Assembly (NCBI GenBank): GCA_028288165.1
Contig: JAQBOG010000023.1
Location: 62,001 to 126,000 of the forward strand
Reading direction: 5' to 3'
Origin: Sphingobacteriales bacterium
GTDB taxonomy: Bacteria > Bacteroidota > Bacteroidia > Sphingobacteriales > Sphingobacteriaceae
DNA length: 64,000 nucleotides
The translations under genes were made by a program, and so were the position numbers. How positions within the stretch are numbered: position 1 is the stretch's first letter; each line of letters starts with the position of its first letter. Of the stretch, positions 46,064 to 55,038 are shown piece after piece. Under the pieces are notes generated by a model. The model had not been told where the DNA came from. It saw only the letters and a program-made list of their open reading frames with translations, and searched no databases.

Positions 46064-46142
46064 AAATGAACTTTGGTTTTCGTAAGTGTTTTTATTGTGC
46101 AACAAATGATTTTTTGTTAGCATGCTAGTTTAGTAGGATAGA

Positions 46143-46236
46143 GCGTGAAGGATTGAAGCGTAAAGCCCACAGCCCCGATCCTTAAAAATCGGGGCGAGGA
46201 CTTGTAGCGGAAAGCCTGACCCAGAGGGACACGCCC
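46143..46236 (-). repeat. Dispersed palindromic element, subfamily B, copy R7
   Basis: In minus-strand reading: GGGCGTGTCCC, short hairpin (GTCCC/GGGTC), GGCTTTCCGCTACAAGTC unit, a central perfect stem CCCCGAT/ATCGGGG with A/T loop, GGGCTTTACGCTTCAATCC unit, end TTCACGC. It lies in the divergent gap between the M16 operon and mqnC. Confidence 0.85.
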
Positions 46237-46278
46237 GAATATTTACATCCTATTAACTTAACAATACTGAGTTAAACA

Positions 46279-46286
46279 TATATTTG
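46279..46286 (+). promoter_or_regulatory. -7 box of mqnC, suggesting a leaderless mRNA
   Basis: TATATTTG ends 5 bases before the ATG at 46292, the same spacing as at 15800-15807. No TTTG at the usual -33 distance. Confidence 0.35.
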
Positions 46287-46291
46287 TAACA

Positions 46292-47416
46292 ATGAATACT
46301 TCTGATCTTTTACAACGGGCTTTACGCTTTGATTTTCTGTCCAAAGAAGAAGGTGTTTACTTATTTAATGAAGCAAGCACTCCTGAATTGATGTATGTTG
46401 CAAATGAGCTTCGTAAAAAACAGGTTCCTCATGGTAAAGTAACGTGGATAATAGATAGAAACGTTAATACTACCAATGTTTGTATAGCTAATTGTAAGTT
46501 TTGTAATTTTTTTAGACGACCCGGTCATGAAGAAAGCTATATTACTGATATTGAAACTTATAAGCAAAAAATAGAAGAGACTTTTAGATATGGGGGTGAG
46601 CAACTGTTGTTACAGGGAGGGCATCATCCGGATTTAGGTTTGCAGTTTTATGTAGACTTATTTAAGCAGTTAAAAGAGCTTTATCCTACATTGAAGCTTC
46701 ATTCGTTAGGGCCACCGGAAATAGCGCACATTGCAAAGCTTGAAAAAATTAGTCATACGGAAGTTTTAACAGCTTTAAAAACAGCAGGTTTAGATTCGTT
46801 GCCTGGTGCTGGTGCAGAAATATTGAATGATCGTGTTCGAAGATTGATTTCGAAAGGGAAATGCGGCGGACAAGAATGGCTTGATGTGATGCGGGCTGCC
46901 CATCAATTAAACTTGACAACCTCTGCCACGATGATGTTTGGACATGTGGAGACGATTGACGAAAGGTTTGAACATTTGGTTTGGTTACGGGAAGTACAAT
47001 CTGAGAAACCAGCGTACGCAAAAGGCTTTTTAGCTTTTATTCCGTGGCCTTTTCAGGATGATGGTACCCTCTTAAAAAAGATTAGGGGTGTGACAAATCA
47101 GGTAACTGGCGATGAATACGTTCGGATGATTGCGTTAAGCCGGATTATGTTACCCAACGTTAAAAATATACAGGCATCATGGCTTACAGTTGGAAAACAA
47201 GTTGGTCAGTTATGTTTACAAGCCGGAGCAAATGATTTTGGTTCTATCATGATAGAAGAGAATGTAGTTTCGGCTGCAGGAGCTCCGCATAGATTTACTT
47301 CGCAAGGAATTCAGGACGCAATAAAGGATGCGGGCTTCGAGCCCCAACTCAGAACCCAGCAGTATGAATTTCGGGATTTACCCGAATTTGCGCTACAACA
47401 AGTTATTGATTATTAA
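46292..47416 (+). CDS. mqnC: Cyclic dehypoxanthinyl futalosine synthase
   Basis: A 374-residue radical-SAM enzyme of the futalosine menaquinone pathway. The cluster motif CxxxCxxC is in TTNVCIANCKFCNFFRRPGH; GEQLLLQGGHHPDLGLQFYV and the LHSLGPPEIAHIA segment are typical of MqnC; the C-terminal half contains GAGAEILNDRVRRLISKGKC and MFGHVETIDERFEHL. MqnE is a paralogue, but the WIIDRNVNTTNVC start and 370-residue length favour MqnC. Other mqn genes are not in the window. Confidence 0.9.
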   Translation: MNTSDLLQRALRFDFLSKEEGVYLFNEASTPELMYVANELRKKQVPHGKVTWIIDRNVNTTNVCIANCKFCNFFRRPGHEESYITDIETYKQKIEETFRYGGEQLLLQGGHHPDLGLQFYVDLFKQLKELYPTLKLHSLGPPEIAHIAKLEKISHTEVLTALKTAGLDSLPGAGAEILNDRVRRLISKGKCGGQEWLDVMRAAHQLNLTTSATMMFGHVETIDERFEHLVWLREVQSEKPAYAKGFLAFIPWPFQDDGTLLKKIRGVTNQVTGDEYVRMIALSRIMLPNVKNIQASWLTVGKQVGQLCLQAGANDFGSIMIEENVVSAAGAPHRFTSQGIQDAIKDAGFEPQLRTQQYEFRDLPEFALQQVIDY

Positions 47417-47505
47417 TCTAATCATTAAAACGAAAGAATATTATTCTTAATCATTAATTGAATTAGTTTTTCTTTAGCCTTTTTGTTACTTTTCAACTAT
47501 TATTT

Positions 47506-48288
47506 ATGACTATAAACGCCATCATAGTAGACGACGAGGAATACAGTAGAAAAGCACTGTATTTTTTACTTGAAGAGAAGTGCGATCAGGTAAATATTAC
47601 CGGAATAGCAAAGTCTGTTGCAGAAGCTAGGGAGTTAATTAAAACACAACCTGTAGATGTTGTGTTTCTAGATATTTCTATGCCAAATGAAAATGGCTTT
47701 GAACTATTGCCTTTACTGCAAGAACGAAAAATTTCGGTGATTTTTACTACAGCGAATGATCAGTATGCTATGAGGGCTATAAAAGCTAGTGCTGCTGATT
47801 ACCTTTTAAAACCAATTAATATTAATGAATTAATAGAAGCTGTTATCAAAGTTTCTACCTGGAAAATGTTGTTAGATATTAAGGCTCAATACGAAACCAG
47901 GTATATGAACTCAATAGATAACTTATTACAAAACCTTAATACACAGAATACTATAAAGAAAATCACACTTCCTCATTCACAAGGATTTCATGTGCTTGAT
48001 ATTTCTTCGATTGTTTATGTGGAAGCTGACAGTAATTATTCGGTGTTTTATCTCGAATCGAATGAAAAGATTATAGTTTCTAAACCGCTTAAAGAGTATG
48101 AAGAAATTTTAGAAAGTGTAAACTTTATCCGGATCCATAAATCAACAATTATTAACCTTCGTTACCTTAAAGAATACTCCAATAAGAATGGATTTGTAGT
48201 ATTGCTCCAGAATGGTGTGGAATTGCAGGTATCAAGAAGGCGTACCCCGGAGTTTTTAGAAGGAGTAAAATCTTTTTTCCAACAGTGA
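47506..48288 (+). CDS. LytTR-family response regulator
   Basis: A 260-residue two-component regulator. The receiver domain (1-120) has acid residues D9-D10 (AIIVDDEEYSRKALYF), the phospho-acceptor D56 (VVFLDISMPNENGFELL) and the Lys in LLKPININEL. Residues about 155-258 are a LytTR DNA-binding domain (ISSIVYVEADSNYSVFYLES, FIRIHKSTIINLRYLKEYSN). Its stop overlaps the GTG start of the histidine kinase (GTGA), so the pair is translationally coupled and cognate. Confidence 0.94.
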   Translation: MTINAIIVDDEEYSRKALYFLLEEKCDQVNITGIAKSVAEARELIKTQPVDVVFLDISMPNENGFELLPLLQERKISVIFTTANDQYAMRAIKASAADYLLKPININELIEAVIKVSTWKMLLDIKAQYETRYMNSIDNLLQNLNTQNTIKKITLPHSQGFHVLDISSIVYVEADSNYSVFYLESNEKIIVSKPLKEYEEILESVNFIRIHKSTIINLRYLKEYSNKNGFVVLLQNGVELQVSRRRTPEFLEGVKSFFQQ

Positions 48289-50111
48289 AGGGATTAGAAA
48301 AATATCTGGCCATTATTAAATCAAACCTTGGAATATTTGTACCCTTTATTATTGTACTGATCGCAATACTGCTATTATATTTTGTTCTACCTATTGGCAG
48401 CAATTTCCGAGAAATTGCGATAAAAAAATCCGCCGACACCGCAGAAGTCAATAAATTAAACAAGCTCGCTTTTGAAATTAGATTAGAAAACCCACGAAAA
48501 GGATTGATGTATGCTGCGTTAGCTTTAAAAAAAGCTCAAGAAATTAACTTTGTAAATGGTACAGCAGAAAGTTACAGAAATACCGGGATATGCCACGCTT
48601 ATCTAAGTCATAAGGAAATAGCTGTTAAATATTATTATAAAGCTCTAAGTGCTTTTCAAAAAGCTCATGACTTAAATGGAGAAGCATGTGTGTATAACAA
48701 TATTGGTAATTTATATAGTGACATTGACTTAAACCAGTCGGTTAAATATTATTCGAAGGCTCTTAAGATCGCTCTGAAATTAAAATCAAAACATTTAGAA
48801 GCGACCGTTTATGGGAATATGGGGAATGTTTATGATGCAAAAAATGAACTTGACTTATCGTTGAAGAATTATCAAAAAAGCCTCCGTCTGTTTGAAAAGA
48901 TCCATAATTCTACAGGCATAATACAGTCTTTACAAAACATTGGCGCCTCTTATTTAAGCTTATCTAATTTCGGTGAGGCCGAAAAATTCCTGTTAAAGGC
49001 AAATGCGGAAGCGAAAAAAAATAATTTTAGCATTACAATAGCGAATACATACTTGTCCCTTGCTTCATTATATACTAAAACAAAAAGGTTTGGCGCCGCT
49101 GAAAATGCACTCAGAACAGGACTTACTTATGCCCTTAAATTAGATAATAGAGAACTGATTCGGGAAAATAAATACGCACATTATCAATTAGCGTACGCCC
49201 AAAAAAATTACAAGAAAGCCTTGGTGTATTTATCACAAATATATCATCAGGATAGCGTTTACAATACCCGTAACGTATCAGATAAAATTCATTTACTAGA
49301 AATACAATATCTTCAGCAAGACAAGATAAGTAATAAAGAGCTCATCATAGCAAAGCAGAAGTATACCCAAACCTTTTATTGGTGGTTGATAACCATCTTT
49401 ATCTTCATATTTTTTATAGCCATTACTATTGGATCTGCCTTGTATTTTGGAATACAGAGGAATGTTGAAAAGGATAAACTTAAGGCTCGCGAAAAACTCA
49501 TTTCATTGGAACAGCAGGCTTTGATGGCAATGATGAATCCACATTTTGTTTTCAACATCATGAATTCGATTCAATATTTTATAAACACCCGCGAGCAAGA
49601 TTTAGCCAATGAAGTGCTTACAGGATTTGCAAAACTTATTAGAACAAACCTTGAAATTTGCTCTAAGAGTTATTTAACTCTCGAGGAAGAAATTAGTTAC
49701 TTGAAGCAGTATCTTTCTTTAGAGAAGATACGATTTGGCGATAAAATGAAATACACTTTCAATATTTCTGAGTCTGTTGATCTGGATGACATTTTAATAC
49801 CATCTATGCTTTTACAACCCTTTGTAGAGAATGCAGTTTGGCATGGTATTATGCCCAACGATGAAGGAGGAAATATCGTGATTGATGTTTTAGGTAATAG
49901 CAACGAAGTAACCATTAAAATAATTGATACCGGCGTTGGTATTAAAAATTCGAAACATTCTACTGATGAAACGCATGTTAGTCGTGGAATGAAATTGATT
50001 AGTGATAGAATTGCCTTAATAAACAAAATAAATAAGTTCCCCATCTCCATCGATATTCAGCAAACTGGTGAAAAAGGTACCACCGTGAAGGTACATATTC
50101 CTCTAAAATAA
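48285..50111 (+). CDS. LytS-like sensor histidine kinase with TPR sensor domain
   Basis: A 608-residue membrane kinase that starts with GTG inside the previous stop (GTGA overlap). A first membrane helix lies at about residues 13-35, then about 300 residues of tetratricopeptide repeats (GTAESYRNTGICHAYLSHKE, ACVYNNIGNLYSDIDLNQSV, ATVYGNMGNVYDAKNELDLS), then a second helix at about 364-386. The His_kinase domain has the phospho-acceptor H420 in MMNPHFVFNIMNSIQYFI; the ATPase domain has LLQPFVENAVWHGIMPND and IIDTGVGI. Domain order is typical of Bacteroidota LytS-type kinases; TPRs suggest sensing through protein contacts. The signal is unknown. Confidence 0.93.
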   Translation: MKGLEKYLAIIKSNLGIFVPFIIVLIAILLLYFVLPIGSNFREIAIKKSADTAEVNKLNKLAFEIRLENPRKGLMYAALALKKAQEINFVNGTAESYRNTGICHAYLSHKEIAVKYYYKALSAFQKAHDLNGEACVYNNIGNLYSDIDLNQSVKYYSKALKIALKLKSKHLEATVYGNMGNVYDAKNELDLSLKNYQKSLRLFEKIHNSTGIIQSLQNIGASYLSLSNFGEAEKFLLKANAEAKKNNFSITIANTYLSLASLYTKTKRFGAAENALRTGLTYALKLDNRELIRENKYAHYQLAYAQKNYKKALVYLSQIYHQDSVYNTRNVSDKIHLLEIQYLQQDKISNKELIIAKQKYTQTFYWWLITIFIFIFFIAITIGSALYFGIQRNVEKDKLKAREKLISLEQQALMAMMNPHFVFNIMNSIQYFINTREQDLANEVLTGFAKLIRTNLEICSKSYLTLEEEISYLKQYLSLEKIRFGDKMKYTFNISESVDLDDILIPSMLLQPFVENAVWHGIMPNDEGGNIVIDVLGNSNEVTIKIIDTGVGIKNSKHSTDETHVSRGMKLISDRIALINKINKFPISIDIQQTGEKGTTVKVHIPLK

Positions 50112-50591
50112 CCGTTTGCTCATAAATATATACCGCTTAATCAGTAGTGTGTGTGCAATTTAATTATTAACCTTATTCTTGAGGATACAAATAATTAAAC
50201 ATGAGACTACAATCTTTACCGCAGTATTTTAAAATTTTAATAGGATTTGCGGTCTACCTTTATAAAAAGGTGTAAAATATATGATCTACCTAAGATAATA
50301 TATCCAAATTTTTCATTTGTTTAAGCGGTTGGAACTTTCCCAAAGAGTTTCGCCGCTTTTTTATTTATCATTTGAGCACAATAAAATAATATTTTTTTTA
50401 CCAGAAATGTAAGGTCTGAAGTAATTTTCCGTTACGTACTTTCTATCGATATTTTTAAGGAGTTTTCAAAAAAATAGCTTGTACTTAAGACTGAATATCC
50501 GCGTTATGTAGTACAAATTTTCATGATTAATATAAAATTAAGCTAATTTTATAGCCTTACATTTTCTATGAACAACACATATTCGTAATCA
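50112..50591. other. 480-bp intergenic region with an isolated terminator
   Basis: No open frame with recognisable content. It holds a terminator at 50323-50363 that lies about 210 bases beyond the kinase gene, and before it a small hairpin (ACCTTTATAAAAAGGT, near 50256-50271). The distance leaves room for a long 3' UTR or a short transcript; no known RNA family recognised. Confidence 0.45.
50323..50363 (+). terminator. Terminator downstream of the LytTR/LytS pair
   Basis: AAGCGG pairs with CCGCTT and an inner AACTTT with AAAGAGTT, followed by a T6 run. Confidence 0.7.
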
Positions 50592-50867
50592 ATGGCACTT
50601 AGTTATACTCCACAAACACTTCACAAATTAGAGCAGGTTTTAGAAGCTTTACAATATAAAGTAAGGTATGATAAAGGCAATTTCAAAACAGGTGCTTGTA
50701 TTGTAGAAAAGAGCAAGATTATAGTTATTAATAAGTTTTCATCAATAGAAAGCAGAATAATTTCGATAATTGAATTGATTAAAACCGTTAATGCTGAGGA
50801 GCATCTGCTTAATGAGAATCAAAAGCAATTTCTTCATTCTTTTAAACAAACCAGGCTAGAGCTTTGA
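50592..50867 (+). CDS. Conserved small protein of unknown function
   Basis: A 91-residue soluble protein that I do not recognise as a named family. It begins SYTPQTLHKLEQVLEALQYK, has a central beta-type stretch VRYDKGNFKTGACIVEKSKI followed by IVINKF and a helical C-terminus. Its stop overlaps the TTG start of the metallo-beta-lactamase gene (TTGA), so the two are tightly coupled and probably act together. No signal peptide or membrane segment. Confidence 0.75.
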   Translation: MALSYTPQTLHKLEQVLEALQYKVRYDKGNFKTGACIVEKSKIIVINKFSSIESRIISIIELIKTVNAEEHLLNENQKQFLHSFKQTRLEL

Positions 50868-51625
50868 AAATTACATTTTTAGGCACAGGAACTTCACAAG
50901 GTGTGCCTGTTATTGCTTGCGAATGTTCGGTTTGTAAATCAAAAGATCCGCGTGATAAGCGCTTAAGAGTTTCTGTGATGTTAGAACATGAAGGAAAAGT
51001 TATCGTAATTGATGCTGGCCCGGATTTTAGATATCAAATGCTCAGGGCAGGTGTAAAGCGACTAGATGCTATACTGTTGACTCATGAGCATAAAGATCAC
51101 ATAGCAGGATTAGATGACATCAGGGCTTTTAATTATATTCAGAAATCTGCTATTGATGTTTTCGCCCATTTGAGGGTTCAAGAGGCTTTGAAACGAGAGT
51201 TTTCATACATTTTTGCCAGTTTTAAGTATCCTGGTATACCCATGTTAAATCTTAAAGATATTGACCAATTGCCTTTCAATGTTTCAGGAATTGAAGTTAT
51301 CCCAATAGAAGTTATGCATTATAAGCTTCCTGTTTTAGGATTTAGAATAGGCGACTTCACCTATATAACGGATGCAAAAACCATCTCTGAAAAAGAGCGG
51401 GAGAAAATAAAAGGATCGAAGATTTTAGTTGTAAATGCGCTACAAAGGGAGTCGCATATTTCACATTTCGATTTAACGGAAGCTTTGGCCTTTGCAAATG
51501 AAATGCAAGCAGACAAAACTTATTTTACGCATGTTAGTCATAGAATGGGTAAACATGAAGATATTACCAAGGAGTTACCATCAAATGTAGCGTTTGCTTA
51601 TGATGGATTGGTATTAGAATTATAA
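50864..51625 (+). CDS. PhnP-like metallo-beta-lactamase-fold phosphodiesterase
   Basis: A 253-residue metal-dependent hydrolase. The start is TTG inside the upstream stop (TTGA): KITFLGTGTSQGVPVIACEC is the conserved N-terminus, so a TTG start is required. The metal motif is LLTHEHKDHIAGLDDIRAFN (HxHxDH); a Cys pair (CECSVC) near the N-terminus recalls the structural zinc of PhnP; later ligands are in IEVIPIEVMHYKLPVLGF (His), YITDAKT (Asp) and YFTHVSHRMG (His). The PhnP group hydrolyses cyclic phosphodiesters such as ribose 1,2-cyclic phosphate; no phn cluster here, so the true substrate is open. Confidence 0.88.
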   Translation: MKITFLGTGTSQGVPVIACECSVCKSKDPRDKRLRVSVMLEHEGKVIVIDAGPDFRYQMLRAGVKRLDAILLTHEHKDHIAGLDDIRAFNYIQKSAIDVFAHLRVQEALKREFSYIFASFKYPGIPMLNLKDIDQLPFNVSGIEVIPIEVMHYKLPVLGFRIGDFTYITDAKTISEKEREKIKGSKILVVNALQRESHISHFDLTEALAFANEMQADKTYFTHVSHRMGKHEDITKELPSNVAFAYDGLVLEL

Positions 51626-51626
51626 G

Positions 51627-51710
51627 TGCCTGGGAGCGGATTCGAACCGCCACATCCTTTCGGACGCCACCCCCTCAAAGTGGTGCGTCTGCCAATTTCG
51701 CCACCCAGGC
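51627..51710 (-). tRNA. tRNA-Leu (anticodon GAG)
   Basis: An 84-nt class II tRNA on the minus strand. Acceptor stem GCCTGGG/CCCAGGC with discriminator A; D arm GCG..CGC; anticodon stem CCACT/GGTGG with loop TTGAGGG giving anticodon GAG; a variable arm of about 15 bases, as required for tRNA-Leu; T arm GGCGG-TTCGAAT-CCGCT. CCA is not encoded. Its 3' end is 1 base from the stop codon of the convergent PhnP-like gene. On the plus strand the complementary acceptor stem is followed by T6, so it may also terminate that gene's transcript. Confidence 0.95.
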
Positions 51711-51967
51711 TTTTTTATTTAGTTCATGGTTAATAGTTGTGAGACCATAATTACCGTTTCTTTAGATTGCAAATATATAAACTAGATTGAAATCAGGGTA
51801 GGTAATTCCGCTGATTTAATAAAAAGGCTTAATTTTCTTTCATATGAATGTATTTATCAAAGCTACTGTGAATAGTTGCCAGTGTGCATGAAAGAAAACA
51901 TATAGTATAGCAACGTTTTGTAGGTTAATTCGTAAATAACCATCTTTGAAGGATTAAACTTATAAAT

Positions 51968-52405
51968 ATGATACAAAAGATATATAGTTTTTTATTAATA
52001 CTAATGTGTACGCTACCTGCATATGCGCAAAACAAAGATGCGGTTTTAGGCAAATGGTTAAGTGAAACTGGGGAAGGAGAGATTCAAGTATACAAAAAAG
52101 GTGATCATTATTTTGGAAAGCTTGTATGGCTTAAATATCCTGATGGTACTGATGGTAAACCAAAAGTAGATTCAAGAAACCCTGATCCGGCGAAGCAAAA
52201 ACGGACGATAAATGGCTTAGAGCTTTTACAAGGGTTTACTTATTCTGAGGATAATGTATGGGAAAATGGAAATATTTATGATCCAAAAACAGGCAAAACC
52301 TATAGCTGCAAATTGACACTTGTAGGTAATAACAAATTAAATATAAGAGGTTTTATAGGTATCTCACTTTTGGGTAGAACTGAAAAATGGACAAGGGTTA
52401 AGTAG
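51968..52405 (+). CDS. DUF2147 secreted protein
   Basis: A 145-residue exported protein. Signal peptide 1-20 (IYSFLLILMCTLPAYAQ). The mature part matches DUF2147: VLGKWLSETGEGEIQVYKKG, HYFGKLVWLKYPDGTDGKPK, DSRNPDPAKQKRTINGLELL, GNIYDPKTGKTYSCKLTL and the terminal IRGFIGISLLGRTEKWTRVK. The fold is a small lipocalin-like beta-barrel; function unknown. The gene is isolated between a tRNA and a convergent cupin gene. Confidence 0.9.
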   Translation: MIQKIYSFLLILMCTLPAYAQNKDAVLGKWLSETGEGEIQVYKKGDHYFGKLVWLKYPDGTDGKPKVDSRNPDPAKQKRTINGLELLQGFTYSEDNVWENGNIYDPKTGKTYSCKLTLVGNNKLNIRGFIGISLLGRTEKWTRVK

Positions 52406-52430
52406 TCATTTATGGCTTTGAAATTGATTG

Positions 52431-52796
52431 TTAACTCATTTTGAAATTGAAATCAATTGCTAAGTAGTTAAAGAAGTAATTTATTCTCTCCGCTTGTTCA
52501 CCATAAAATATAACCCAGGTTGTAAAGTCATCTGTAAAATTCTGGAATTGGTGTTCTACTCCAGCTAGTACGAATAGTACATCCAATGGTTTGAATTCAG
52601 ATATAATTCCATTATTGTAAAAGTTGCCGGTACCAGATATGATGATGTAAATCTCGTCTTGAGTATGTGGCTGCTGTAAATCAACTTGGTCTGGTTTATA
52701 GATTTCTACCGTCATGGTCCCATTTTTCATTACTTGTTTAAAGGGGCACTTGACGCTCATTAATTCTGTCAGCGCTTGTTCTAAGCAAACTTTCAT
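52431..52796 (-). CDS. Cupin-domain protein
   Basis: A 121-residue single-domain cupin. Cupin motif 1 is reduced (QQPHTQDEIYIIISGTGNFY; one His and one Glu visible) and motif 2 is PLDVLFVLAGVEHQFQNFTD (His retained). So three of the usual four metal ligands may be present. Function unknown; small cupins often bind Fe or Mn. It is divergent from the carboxylase gene. Confidence 0.85.
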   Translation of the reverse strand: MKVCLEQALTELMSVKCPFKQVMKNGTMTVEIYKPDQVDLQQPHTQDEIYIIISGTGNFYNNGIISEFKPLDVLFVLAGVEHQFQNFTDDFTTWVIFYGEQAERINYFFNYLAIDFNFKMS

Positions 52797-52861
52797 CTGT
52801 ATATGATTTTTATATAATCTCTATTATAAAACTCTTACCTTATATCACAAAGCGATTAACT

Positions 52862-54490
52862 ATGAATATTGAGTTTAACAAAAATGAAGATATAAATAAA
52901 CAGTTTCTATATGAGCTTAAAACCCGTTTGAAAAAAATTTTTTTAGGAGGAGGAGAAAAGGCCAGTTCTAAGCAGAAAGAAAAAGGTAAGTTATTAGCAA
53001 GAGAGCGAATAAAGTACTTGGTTGATAAAGAAAGTGAATGGTTGGAAATTGGCGCTTTTGCTGCTGATGGAATGTATAGTGAACATGGTGGTTGCCCTTC
53101 AGCAGGAGTTATAACCGGAATTGGATATGTGTCGGGCAGACAGTGTATGATTATCGCGAATGACGCCACAGTAAAAGCAGGCGCATGGTTTCCGATGACT
53201 GCGAAAAAGAACTTACGTGCACAAGAAATTGCTATTGAAAACAGGTTGCCGGTTATTTATTTGGTAGATTCTGCGGGTGTTTTTTTGCCTTTGCAGGATC
53301 AGATTTTTCCGGATAAGGAACATTTTGGGCGGATATTTAGAAACAATGCAGTTATGAGCAGCATGGGTATAGTTCAGATTTCGGCAATTATGGGCTCTTG
53401 TGTAGCTGGAGGCGCCTATTTACCTATCATGAGTGATGAAGCGATGATTGTTGAAGGTACAGGATCCGTTTTCCTTGCGGGAAGTTTTCTAGTAAAATCT
53501 GCCATTGGTGAAGATGTAGATAATGAAACACTTGGAGGAGCTTCTACACACTGCGAAATATCTGGGGTTACAGATTATAAACACCCAAGTGATAAAGCGT
53601 GTTTGGATTCTATCTGTAAAGTTATGGGGATGGTGGGAGCACCGTTATCAGCTGGTTTTGATCGGATAAAACCTCTAAAACCTTTTAAGAACCCTGAAGA
53701 TATATATGGTTTAATTCCAGATAGTAGAGAAAAACCTTACGATATGCTGGAGATAATCCATCGATTGGTAGATAACTCTGAACTCGAAGAATACAAGCAG
53801 CTTTATGGTCAAAGTATTATCTGTGGATTAGGTCGAATAGACGGCTGGGCTGTGGGAATTGTTGCCAATCAGCGCAAGGTTATCAAAACTAAAAAAGGCG
53901 AAATGCAATTCGGAGGAGTTATCTATTCGGATGCTGCTGACAAAGCTGCTCGCTTCATCATGAATTGTAATCAAAAGAAAATTCCGCTTGTGTTTTTGCA
54001 GGATGTAACAGGCTTTATGGTTGGTAGCCGGTCGGAGCAAGGCGGAATTATAAAAGACGGAGCAAAAATGGTAAATGTGGTGGCTAACTCGGTGGTACCT
54101 AAATTCACTATCATTATTGGGAATTCGTATGGTGCTGGCAATTATGCCATGTGTGGTAAAGCTTATGATCCTCGTCTGATTTTTGCCTGGCCATCTGCTA
54201 AAATCGCGGTAATGGGCGCTTCAACTGCTGCTAATACGTTGTTACAGATGGAAAAATCATCGCTGGCGGCTAAAGGCAAATTAATTACTAAAGAGAAGGA
54301 AGAAGAATTATTAAAAGATATTTCTGAACGATATAATGAGCAAACAAGCCCATATTATGCCGCAGCAAACTTATGGGTAGACGGTGTCATAGATCCATTA
54401 GAAACCCGAAAGGTAATATCGATGGGCATCGAAGCCGCGAATCACTCTCCTGTAACAAAACTATTTAGTGCCGGTATCATACAAACTTAA
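52862..54490 (+). CDS. Acyl-CoA carboxylase beta subunit (carboxyltransferase)
   Basis: A 542-residue biotin-dependent carboxyltransferase. N-terminal CT domain: GKLLARERIKYLVDKESEWL, IGAFAADGMYSEHGGCPSAG (methylcrotonyl-type), IYLVDSAGVFLPLQDQIFPD, SCVAGGAYLPIMSDEAMIVE. C-terminal CT domain: LVFLQDVTGFMVGSRSEQGG, NSYGAGNYAMCGKAYDPRLI, AKIAVMGASTAANTLLQMEK. It resembles methylcrotonyl-CoA carboxylase beta most (leucine degradation), though propionyl- or geranyl-CoA substrates are possible. No biotin carboxylase/BCCP alpha subunit is adjacent, so its partner is encoded elsewhere. Confidence 0.9.
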   Translation: MNIEFNKNEDINKQFLYELKTRLKKIFLGGGEKASSKQKEKGKLLARERIKYLVDKESEWLEIGAFAADGMYSEHGGCPSAGVITGIGYVSGRQCMIIANDATVKAGAWFPMTAKKNLRAQEIAIENRLPVIYLVDSAGVFLPLQDQIFPDKEHFGRIFRNNAVMSSMGIVQISAIMGSCVAGGAYLPIMSDEAMIVEGTGSVFLAGSFLVKSAIGEDVDNETLGGASTHCEISGVTDYKHPSDKACLDSICKVMGMVGAPLSAGFDRIKPLKPFKNPEDIYGLIPDSREKPYDMLEIIHRLVDNSELEEYKQLYGQSIICGLGRIDGWAVGIVANQRKVIKTKKGEMQFGGVIYSDAADKAARFIMNCNQKKIPLVFLQDVTGFMVGSRSEQGGIIKDGAKMVNVVANSVVPKFTIIIGNSYGAGNYAMCGKAYDPRLIFAWPSAKIAVMGASTAANTLLQMEKSSLAAKGKLITKEKEEELLKDISERYNEQTSPYYAAANLWVDGVIDPLETRKVISMGIEAANHSPVTKLFSAGIIQT

Positions 54491-54541
54491 AAATTCAGTT
54501 TTCCGTATAAAATTTTAATTAAAAAATAAAAAAAGCACCAT

Positions 54542-54955
54542 ATGTATCATATCGTTTATGTTAGTTCCGCTACTGAATTGTTTACAAAAGATGAGTTAAA
54601 AGCATTGGTAGATATCTGTAATAAAAACAATAAATCCCTAAATATCAGTGGCATGTTATTATATAACGAGGGTAACTTTATTCAGTTAATTGAAGGTGAA
54701 GAAGAAACAGTTAGCAAATTGTTGCATAAAATAGAGATGGACTCGAGACATCGTGGAATATTGATACTAAGTAAGGGAAATGTAGATGAACGGAGTTTTC
54801 CTGATTGGTCTATGGGGTTTAAAATTGTTCCTGCTTATGAGTTTTCAAAATTTGATGAGTTTAAAAATTCGAAAGAGCGACTAATTAACGCAAAAAACTA
54901 TCCAGCAGTTACTTTATTGAAAACCTTTAGTAGTTTATCGTATTATCGTAAATAG
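54542..54955 (+). CDS. BLUF-domain blue-light photoreceptor
   Basis: A 137-residue stand-alone BLUF protein that binds FAD and senses blue light. The photocycle residues are all in place and keep one constant offset (15) from AppA: Y6 (AppA Y21) in IVYVSS, N30 (N45), Q48 (Q63) in GNFIQLIEG, W89 (W104) and M91 (M106) in FPDWSMGF. A short helical C-terminal tail (about residues 96-137) follows; no output domain is fused, so signalling would be by protein contact. It lies 51 bp after the carboxylase and 83 bp before trxB in the same direction. Confidence 0.93.
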   Translation: MYHIVYVSSATELFTKDELKALVDICNKNNKSLNISGMLLYNEGNFIQLIEGEEETVSKLLHKIEMDSRHRGILILSKGNVDERSFPDWSMGFKIVPAYEFSKFDEFKNSKERLINAKNYPAVTLLKTFSSLSYYRK

Positions 54956-55013
54956 GTGTGTTGACTGTTTGTCAAGGTTCTAGAAGAATAACCGTTATTT
55001 CAGATCAATTATT

Positions 55014-55021
55014 TAAATTTG
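55014..55021 (+). promoter_or_regulatory. -7 box of trxB
   Basis: TAAATTTG matches TAnnTTTG and ends 17 bases before the trxB ATG, suggesting trxB has its own promoter. Confidence 0.4.
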
Positions 55022-55038
55022 CCTTACAATAAATTGAG

